Assembly: GCA_031279575.1 (NCBI GenBank)
Contig: JAITIG010000094.1
Coordinates: 1 to 11,657, forward strand
Reading direction: 5' to 3'
Origin: Bifidobacteriaceae bacterium
Lineage (GTDB): Bacteria; Actinomycetota; Actinomycetes; Actinomycetales; WQXJ01
DNA: 11,657 bases
A model generated the notes under the pieces. The model saw only the letters and a list, made by a program, of their open reading frames with translations. It did no database searches and was not told the DNA's origin. Positions 7,161 to 11,657 of the stretch are shown piece by piece (position 1 is the first letter of the stretch; every line of letters starts with the position of its first letter). The translations under genes and the position numbers were made by a program.

Positions 7161-8573
7161 ATGGTGGGATTCTTAGGGGCGGCGGTTCTGCTGGCGCCGG
7201 CGGTGTTTGGCCTTGGGGTGATGGCCGCCCTGGTGGTTGGGATCGTGGTGGCCAAACGGCCGCGCGCCAAACGCATCTGGGCCACATTGCTGAGCCTGGC
7301 GGTCTTGTTGGCGGCCTGGGTGGCCTTCGGCATCGGGGCGATGGTCTCGGCGCAGGTGGCCCAGCAGGTTGGTCTGATGGCGCTGGTCAGCGGCGGGTCG
7401 CTGGTGGTGGCGTTGCTGGCGATTTGGCGGCCCTTCGCCCCCAAGGCCCGCTACGCCGCCATCGGGGTGGTCGCCGTGCTGGTGGCGGCCCCGGCGGCGG
7501 CGATCGCGGCCCAGGAGATCTGGCGGGCCAACTTGACCGTGATCGGGGAAGCCGATTTGCAGATCGACTTGGCCCGCTACGAGCCCTTCGGCGCGGACAC
7601 GCTGGCCGCCTCGCTGGATCAGCCGGCCAGCTTGCGGTTGACCGGCGACCTGCCGCGCCTGGACGGGGCGACGGCGCTGTACCCCGTGTACGCCTCGTTC
7701 GCGCGGGCCACCTACCCCGAGGCCCGCTACGAGGCGGGCGGGGCGGATGCCTACCTGAGCGGTTTGGGGGAGCCTTCGGCGGTGGCCTGCTCCACCACCG
7801 CCTACGCCTTCGACAAGCTGGTCCAGCGCGAGGCGGACGCGGTCTTTTTGATGGGGGTCTCGCAGGAACAGTTCGCCCGCGCCGCCGAGCTGGGGTTGGA
7901 ACTGAAGCTGACGCCGATCGGGCGGGAGGCGTTCGTCTTCTTTGTCAACCAGCGCAATCCCGTCTCCGACCTGTCGGCGCAGGACATCCGGCGGATCTAC
8001 TCCGGCGAGATCACCAACTGGGCGTCGGTTGGCGGCCGCGCCGCCGGCATCGAGGCCTACCAGCGCAATGCCAACTCGGGCAGCCAGACGGCTTTTTTGA
8101 ACATCATGGGGGACACCCCGGCGATGACCCCGCCGCTGGAGGAGGAGACCACTTTCATGTCGATGACGGGCGTGGTCAGCCAGGCCCTGGACTACCGCAA
8201 CGCCTCCGGGGCGATCGGCTTCTCCTTCCGCTACTACTTGGAGCAGATGATCCTGAGCGATGAGATCAAAATGCTCTCGGTCGACGGTTTCGCGCCCACC
8301 CCGGCCAACATCGCCTCCGGCGACTACCCGTTCACGGTCGAGTTCTTCGCTGTCACGGTGGCAAGCTTCGACCCCGCGCGCGCCGGCGCCGGGTACGCCG
8401 ACGAGGCGGCCGCCTATTACGCCGACGAGGCGGCCGCCTACGGCTGGGGCGCCGATTCGGCGGCCGACGAGGCCCGGGCGGGCCAAACCGAGCGCCTAAT
8501 CGACTGGATCACCTCCGCGCAGGGCCAAGAACTGGTCGAGCGGGTCGGCTACGTCCGCGCCGCCCCCCGCTGA
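7161..8573 (+). CDS. Four-helix membrane protein with extracellular PstS-like substrate-binding domain
   Basis: A 470-residue protein (start ATG 7161, 6 nt after AGGGGG; ATG 7158 is the alternative). Counting from 7158, hydrophobic helices span about 3-32, 39-61, 70-90 and 99-119. Positive clusters (K33-R39 and R91-R98) lie between helices 1-2 and 3-4, so by the positive-inside rule the remaining 350 residues are outside the cell. That part follows the PstS-type binding-protein pattern: [12 protein letters not shown] (168-179), [13 protein letters not shown] (252-264), N-P-V-S-D-L-S ... I-Y-S-G-E-I-T-N-W (267-288), [13 protein letters not shown] (301-313) and the terminal [11 protein letters not shown] (456-466). 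Phosphate or a related oxyanion is the likeliest ligand by homology, but no pst transport genes are present. A 24-bp tandem duplication lies near the C-terminus. Role unknown: orphan capture protein or sensor. Confidence 0.8.
   Translation: MVGFLGAAVLLAPAVFGLGVMAALVVGIVVAKRPRAKRIWATLLSLAVLLAAWVAFGIGAMVSAQVAQQVGLMALVSGGSLVVALLAIWRPFAPKARYAAIGVVAVLVAAPAAAIAAQEIWRANLTVIGEADLQIDLARYEPFGADTLAASLDQPASLRLTGDLPRLDGATALYPVYASFARATYPEARYEAGGADAYLSGLGEPSAVACSTTAYAFDKLVQREADAVFLMGVSQEQFARAAELGLELKLTPIGREAFVFFVNQRNPVSDLSAQDIRRIYSGEITNWASVGGRAAGIEAYQRNANSGSQTAFLNIMGDTPAMTPPLEEETTFMSMTGVVSQALDYRNASGAIGFSFRYYLEQMILSDEIKMLSVDGFAPTPANIASGDYPFTVEFFAVTVASFDPARAGAGYADEAAAYYADEAAAYGWGADSAADEARAGQTERLIDWITSAQGQELVERVGYVRAAPR
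8394..8441 (+). repeat. In-frame 24-bp tandem duplication (two units)
   Basis: Units 8394-8417 and 8418-8441 are identical at 23 of 24 bases, the difference being a final T or C. They encode Y-A-D-E-A-A-A-Y twice within the binding-protein gene. The repeat sits in an acidic/alanine-rich insert just before the last helix region of the binding domain. Confidence 0.95.
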
Positions 8574-8581
8574 GCGGCCGG

Positions 8582-8598
8582 CGCCGCCTCAGGCGGCG
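8582..8598. terminator. Hairpin at the convergent end of the binding-protein and Fic genes
   Basis: A 7-bp perfect stem (8582-8588 with 8592-8598) has a TCA loop, which is the complement of the Fic stop codon. Only 15 nt separate the two convergent stop codons, so this structure is the only candidate terminator and it overlaps the end of the Fic reading frame. No T-tract follows on either side. Confidence 0.4.
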
Positions 8599-9668
8599 GG
8601 CGCCTCGGCCCCGGCCGGGCTGGCCGGGCGGTAGCGCACTTGGTCGCCGGAGGCGTCCTCGGCCAACTCGCCCGCGGCCACCATGGCGGCCAGGCGCCGG
8701 GCCACCAGGCGGCGGGGCAGGGGGGAGAGGATGGAGGCGGCATCGTGCTTGGTGACCGAGCCGTACTCTTGGGCGAAGGCCAGCAGCGAGGCCTCGTCGC
8801 GCCGCACCACCCGGCCCGTCCCGGCCGGGCAGCCCTCCACTTTGAAGGCGGCGATCAGGGCGGTCAGGCGGTCGACCTCGTTGAGCAGGCCGCGCAGGTA
8901 GAAGTCGAGCCACTCATCGCGCGAGGCGCGCGCCCGCTCTAGGTAGCTGGCCCCGTTGTCGAGCGCCGTGTGGTAGGCGGTGCGGTTGGCCAGGTAATAG
9001 GAGCCCAAGGCCAGCCCCTCGTGGAACGAGTAACCGTGCTGGGCTAGGACAATCCGCGAGACCAGCCGGGCAATCTGCCCGGTGGCCAGGGTGAACGGCC
9101 GGATGGCGGTGATCTCCTGGTGGGCTATCCCGGCCGCGATCACCGGGTGCGGGTCGGCCCCGGCCCCGGCCAGCCAATTCAGCAAGGCGCCCAACCTGGG
9201 GGCGACCACATCGGCCGGCGGCGCCTTGTAGTCGCCCCAGGCGGCGCCCAGGTACTGGTGGACAATCACGGCCGGCCCGGCCCTAAAGGCGCCGCACTCG
9301 TGGTCCATGGCCAGGCCGCGGGTGAAAAGCCGGTGCAGCTCCTGGATGTCGTCCAAGGTCAAAGGCGAGGTGTCCAATTGGCGCTGGCGCGCCCAACTGA
9401 TCGCCGCCGCGGCGGCGCGGACCTCGGCCACCGCCTGGGCGCGGGCGTGGACCTCGCGCCCGTCCAAGATGGCCTCGATCTGGGCCCGGTCGAGCGAGTG
9501 GTCGGACAGGCCGGCCGAGGCCACCACCATCTCCAGCTCGGCCTGCTGGCGCAAGTCCGCAGCCTGCCGCGGGGCCAAGCGGGCGGCGTCGATACGGCCG
9601 CGGCCGCGCTCGACCAAGCTGATGGAGGCGAGCAGTTTGGCGGTGACCGAGTAAACCGGGGAGAACAT
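8589..9668 (-). CDS. Fic-fold protein with a degenerate active site, C-terminal winged helix
   Basis: A 359-residue protein with the architecture of common bacterial Fic proteins: N-terminal helical region (about 35-70), Fic core (about 105-265) and a C-terminal winged-helix-like segment (about 295-348). Core landmarks are aligned: C-G-A-F-R-A-G at 125-131 followed by A-P-P-A-D-V-V (the G-x-F-R and target-docking flap region), H-P-V-I-A-A-G-I-A-H at 174-183, and Y-Y-L-A-N-R-T-A-Y-H-T-A-L after the motif. The catalytic Fic motif H-P-F-x-(D/E)-G-N-G-R-x-x-R reads R-P-F-T-L-A-T-G-Q-I-A-R (190-201): catalytic His, acidic residue, first Gly, Asn and first Arg are all replaced. The N-terminal inhibitory S-x-x-x-E-G motif reads S-A-G-L-S-D (51-56), lacking its Glu. 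AMP transfer is therefore unlikely. The ATG at 9668 lies 6 nt after TACCCT, so it is probably leaderless. Function unknown. Confidence 0.82.
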   Translation of the reverse strand: MFSPVYSVTAKLLASISLVERGRGRIDAARLAPRQAADLRQQAELEMVVASAGLSDHSLDRAQIEAILDGREVHARAQAVAEVRAAAAAISWARQRQLDTSPLTLDDIQELHRLFTRGLAMDHECGAFRAGPAVIVHQYLGAAWGDYKAPPADVVAPRLGALLNWLAGAGADPHPVIAAGIAHQEITAIRPFTLATGQIARLVSRIVLAQHGYSFHEGLALGSYYLANRTAYHTALDNGASYLERARASRDEWLDFYLRGLLNEVDRLTALIAAFKVEGCPAGTGRVVRRDEASLLAFAQEYGSVTKHDAASILSPLPRRLVARRLAAMVAAGELAEDASGDQVRYRPASPAGAEAPAA

Positions 9669-9674
9669 GCCTCA

Positions 9675-9680
9675 AGGGTA
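9675..9680 (-). promoter_or_regulatory. -10 box (TACCCT) of a leaderless Fic-gene promoter
   Basis: On the - strand TACCCT is followed by 6 nt and then ATG at 9668. Box and spacing are identical to those of rpe. It lies in the 47-nt gap after the AsnC-type gene, so the Fic gene is probably its own transcription unit. Confidence 0.6.
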
Positions 9681-9715
9681 GCCGCCCGCCCGCGGCCAGG
9701 TCAGAGCTTGGCGGC

Positions 9716-9997
9716 TCAATCCCCCAGGCCCAAATCGTAAGCCTGGGCCAAGTCCTGCTTGGAATAGGTCTGGAAGGCGATGAAGGTCTGGGTCGAGACC
9801 ACCCCCGGGGTTTTCGACACCTTGTCGGCGATGACCTGGGCCAGGTCCTCGTGGCGGCGCACCTGGGCGATGGCGATCAAGTCGACCTCGCCGGTGACGG
9901 AGTAGACCGCGGTGATGCCCTCCACCTCCGCGATGGCTGTGGCCGCCTCGGGGATGAGGTCGGCGGCCGTGTTGATCATCACGACGGCGGTGATCAC
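9716..9997 (-). CDS. Stand-alone Lrp/AsnC-type effector-binding (RAM) domain protein
   Basis: A 93-residue protein made only of the C-terminal ligand-binding/oligomerisation fold of Lrp/AsnC regulators, without the DNA-binding helix-turn-helix. The hallmark Y-S-V-T-G-E-V-D-L-I-A (32-42) carries the G-x-x-D ligand-loop motif, and the T-Q-T-F-I-A-F-Q-T-Y-S (69-79) strand follows. Very similar small proteins are widespread in actinobacteria. Such domains bind amino acids or small effectors and form dimers or octamers; whether this one partners with a full-length regulator is unknown. The GTG start overlaps the lipoprotein stop by 4 nt (GTGA), with AGGGGG 7 nt upstream (10005-10010), so it is translationally coupled to the lipoprotein. 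The sequence downstream of the stop (9681-9715) contains a 6-bp inverted repeat too widely spaced to call a terminator. Confidence 0.88.
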   Translation of the reverse strand: MITAVVMINTAADLIPEAATAIAEVEGITAVYSVTGEVDLIAIAQVRRHEDLAQVIADKVSKTPGVVSTQTFIAFQTYSKQDLAQAYDLGLGD

Positions 9998-10593
9998 TGG
10001 CCCGCCCCCTCGTCGCCGCCGGCGGTCTCGCCGGCGGCGGGCGTGGTTGGAGACGGCTCTTCAACCGCCGCGGCCGTGGCGAACGGCCCCCAGCTGAAGT
10101 CCTGGTAGATCTCGTCGACCCCGGCGTGCACCAGGGCGCGCTCGCCCAGCGGCTGGCCCAGTTTGATGGTGCCCCATTTGAACGCCCCGGCCGGGTTGGC
10201 CGGGCAGTCCTGGGCGCCTTCGACTTTGAGCGTGTAGGCGCCCACGGTGACCTTCGAGTTCGACTCGTCGAGCGTGAAACCGGCCGCGCTGTAGCAGGTG
10301 GTGTCGCCGGCCACGTAGATGATCTGCAACTCGGTGGCGTCCTTCACCGCCGGCGCCGCCAGAGCCCAAGGCGCCGAGACCCAGCCGGCCTCCGCCTTGG
10401 CGGCGGTCGCCAGGGTCTCCTCCAAACCCTCCACGGCCGCCTCCTCCCCCTGGGGGGCCGGCAGCAGGGCCACCGGGATGGTGCCGTCGTCATCGTAGGG
10501 TTTGGTGGTCTGCTCGTCGCCGGCGGAACCGCAAGCGGCCAGGCCAAGCGCCGCCAGCGCGCCCGCCAGGACAACCCAAGGCTTGTTGCGCAT
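9994..10593 (-). CDS. Putative lipoprotein of unknown function
   Basis: A 199-residue protein with a clear lipoprotein signal peptide: M-R-N-K-P-W, a hydrophobic stretch (7-20), then lipobox L-A-A-C with the lipidated Cys at residue 21, followed by an acidic, polar spacer. It should be anchored to the outer face of the cytoplasmic membrane. The mature part has just two further cysteines (C100, C130), which could form a disulfide, and ends in a Pro/Thr/Gly/Glu-rich low-complexity tail (about 177-199). I recognise no domain. The ATG at 10593 lies 7 nt after a TAGGGT box; the in-frame upstream extension would place the start inside the promoter and bury the signal peptide. Its stop overlaps the AsnC-type gene by 4 nt, so the two form a coupled pair. 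Confidence 0.85.
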   Translation of the reverse strand: MRNKPWVVLAGALAALGLAACGSAGDEQTTKPYDDDGTIPVALLPAPQGEEAAVEGLEETLATAAKAEAGWVSAPWALAAPAVKDATELQIIYVAGDTTCYSAAGFTLDESNSKVTVGAYTLKVEGAQDCPANPAGAFKWGTIKLGQPLGERALVHAGVDEIYQDFSWGPFATAAAVEEPSPTTPAAGETAGGDEGAGQ

Positions 10594-10600
10594 GGTGACC

Positions 10601-10606
10601 ACCCTA
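10601..10606 (-). promoter_or_regulatory. -10 box (TAGGGT) of a leaderless lipoprotein-gene promoter
   Basis: On the - strand TAGGGT is followed by 7 nt and then ATG at 10593. No Shine-Dalgarno is needed or visible. It lies in the 38-nt gap after the acyl-CoA synthetase gene. Confidence 0.55.
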
Positions 10607-10609
10607 CCG

Positions 10610-10628
10610 CGCCCACCGCCGCCGGGCG
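10610..10628 (-). terminator. Short hairpin after the acyl-CoA synthetase gene
   Basis: A 5-bp GC stem (10610-10614 with 10624-10628) with a 9-nt loop lies just past the acyl-CoA synthetase stop and before the lipoprotein -10 box. Its position suits a terminator, but the stem is short and has no T-tract, so support is weak. Confidence 0.22.
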
Positions 10629-10631
10629 GGC

Positions 10632-11657
10632 TCACGGCTGGGCGTAGAGCCCGTCGATCTCGTTTTGGTAGGCGGCCAGCACCTTGCCGCGTTTGACTTT
10701 CAGCGACGGCGTCAAATAGCCGTTCAACTCGGTGAAGTCGTCCGCCAGGACGGCGAACTTGCGGATCGACTCGGCCCGGGAGACCGCCTCGTTGGCCCGC
10801 GCCACGCCGCGCTCCAGCGAGGCCAGCACGGCCGGGTCGGTGCGGGCTTGGGCCAAGCTCATGGGCGGTTGGCCGTGGTTGGCCAGCCAGCCGGGCAGCA
10901 TCTCGGCGTCGAGCGTGATCAGCGCGCCGATGAAGGGCCTGGCATCGCCCACCACAACCACCTGGGAGACCAGCGGGTGGCCGCGCAGGCGGTCCTCCAG
11001 CACGGCCGGGGCGACGTTCTTGCCGCCGGCCGTGACGATCAGCTCCTTCTTGCGGCCGGTGATGAACAGGTAGCCGTCATCGTCCAGGTAGCCCATGTCG
11101 CCGGTGCGGAACCAGCCGTCGGAGAAGGCCTCGGCGGTGGCCGCCGGGTTGTTGTGGTACGCGTCGAAGACGTTGATCCCCTTGAGCAGGATCTCGCCGT
11201 CCGGGCCGATGCGCGCCTCGCAGCCCGGGAAGGGCAGGCCCACCGAGCCGATCTTCTGCCGGTTGAGCCGGTTGACCATGATCGGGGCGGTGGTCTCGGT
11301 CAGGCCGTAGCCCTCCAGCACCATCAGCCCGATCCCCCGGTAGAAGTGCCCCAGCCGCTCGCCCAGCGCGGCGCCGCCGGAGACGGCGTACTTGGTTTGC
11401 CCGCCCATGGCCTCGCGGATCGAGTGGTACACCAGCTTGTCCGCCAGCCGGTGCTGCCGGCGCAGCCACCAGGAGGGCCCGCGTTTGGTGTCCAGGGCGC
11501 GCGAGTAGACGATGGCGACTTTGGCCGACCAGCGGAAGATCTTCAGTTTCAGCCCGGAGCCGGCCTTCTGCTCGGCCGCGTTGTAGACCTTCTCCAGGAC
11601 GCGGGGCACGCCCAGCAGGAAGGTCGGTTTGAACGAGCCGAGGGCCGGCACCAGGTT
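10632..11657 (-). CDS. Long-chain fatty acid-CoA ligase (AMP-binding), 5'-truncated by window edge
   Basis: The 341 C-terminal residues of an ANL-superfamily acyl-CoA synthetase that activates fatty acids to acyl-CoA via an acyl-adenylate; the pattern is close to FadD15-type actinobacterial enzymes. Numbering from the Val at 11651: V-S-G-G-A-A-L (90-96), the adenylation motif G-Y-G-L-T-E-T-T-A-P (114-123), D-G-W-F-R-T-G-D-M-G (178-187) with the ATP-ribose-binding Asp, the hinge G-R-K-K-E-L-I-V-T-A-G-G-K-N-V-A-P (199-215), and L-T-P-S-L-K-V-K-R-G-K (313-323) with the likely catalytic C-terminal lysine. The open frame continues past base 11657 (preceding residues Asn-Leu), so the N-terminal domain with the first ATP-binding loop is outside the window. 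No transmembrane segment is visible; such enzymes are cytoplasmic or peripheral at the membrane. Confidence 0.93.
   Translation of the reverse strand, partial: NLVPALGSFKPTFLLGVPRVLEKVYNAAEQKAGSGLKLKIFRWSAKVAIVYSRALDTKRGPSWWLRRQHRLADKLVYHSIREAMGGQTKYAVSGGAALGERLGHFYRGIGLMVLEGYGLTETTAPIMVNRLNRQKIGSVGLPFPGCEARIGPDGEILLKGINVFDAYHNNPAATAEAFSDGWFRTGDMGYLDDDGYLFITGRKKELIVTAGGKNVAPAVLEDRLRGHPLVSQVVVVGDARPFIGALITLDAEMLPGWLANHGQPPMSLAQARTDPAVLASLERGVARANEAVSRAESIRKFAVLADDFTELNGYLTPSLKVKRGKVLAAYQNEIDGLYAQP

Noticed and set aside
7111..7287. An upstream extension of map by 59 residues
   Set aside because: It would run through the divergent promoter and into the binding-protein gene, and encodes Pro/Arg-rich sequence with no MapB similarity. 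The GTG at 7110 fits both the family N-terminus and the -10 spacing.
7161..8573. Calling this gene pstS and proposing a phosphate uptake operon
   Set aside because: The binding-domain pattern is PstS-like, but there are no pstC, pstA, pstB or phoU genes nearby and the four-helix anchor is atypical, so ligand and role are left open.
9060..9130. A frameshift or sequencing error explaining the odd Fic motif
   Set aside because: The frame is continuous and the residues on both sides align with the Fic fold at normal spacing; no alternative frame restores H-P-F-x-x-G-N-G-R, so the change looks like substitutions.
8589..9997. A Fic/antitoxin toxin-antitoxin module with the AsnC-type gene as antitoxin
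   Set aside because: The small gene is a clear RAM-domain protein rather than an antitoxin, it is coupled to the lipoprotein gene instead, and the Fic gene has its own promoter and a dead active site.
1..11657. Mobile elements, CRISPR arrays, tRNA/rRNA genes, attachment sites
   Set aside because: No transposase-like protein, spaced direct-repeat array, CCA-ending cloverleaf or rRNA-like stretch was seen on either strand.

Overview
The window is about 11.7 kb of very GC-rich, gene-dense bacterial DNA that reads as an actinobacterium. Evidence: the rpe-ribD-ribE-ribBA-ribH-hisE-hisG order, a MapB-type methionine aminopeptidase with the mycobacterial-style N-terminal extension, a free-standing AsnC/RAM domain protein of the actinobacterial type, a FadD15-like acyl-CoA synthetase, many GTG starts, and -10 hexamers of the form TAnnnT placed 6-7 nt before start codons. 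I cannot name the genus. No rRNA, tRNA, CRISPR array, transposon or phage gene is visible.

Region 1 (1-5410, + strand). The tail of gatB ends in a strong GC hairpin. A six-base-spaced TACCCT box then leads into a tightly packed operon: rpe, ribD, ribE, ribBA and ribH, each overlapping the next by 1 or 4 nt. The whole riboflavin pathway from GTP and ribulose 5-phosphate to riboflavin is here except the dedicated phosphatase. Rpe interconverts ribulose 5-phosphate, the substrate of the RibB half of RibBA. After 45 nt, hisE and hisG (long form) encode the second and first steps of histidine synthesis.

Region 2 (5411-7140, - strand). An NfsB-like nitroreductase and a MapB methionine aminopeptidase each have what looks like their own leaderless promoter. 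The nitroreductase converges on hisG over an inverted-repeat terminator-like segment.

Region 3 (7118-8588, + strand). A divergent promoter pair with palindromic -10 boxes separates map from a gene for a four-helix membrane protein fused to an extracellular PstS-like substrate-binding domain. No ABC transporter genes accompany it.

Region 4 (8589-11657, - strand). A Fic-fold protein has lost the catalytic histidine, most of the Fic motif and the matching autoinhibitory glutamate. Upstream of it are a lipoprotein gene overlapping a stand-alone Lrp/AsnC effector-binding domain gene, then the 3' two-thirds or so of a long-chain acyl-CoA synthetase gene cut by the window edge.

The most notable points are the degenerate Fic protein, the recurring leaderless-promoter geometry at nearly every transcription-unit start, and the membrane-anchored orphan substrate-binding protein. 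The riboflavin/histidine block is ordinary core metabolism.
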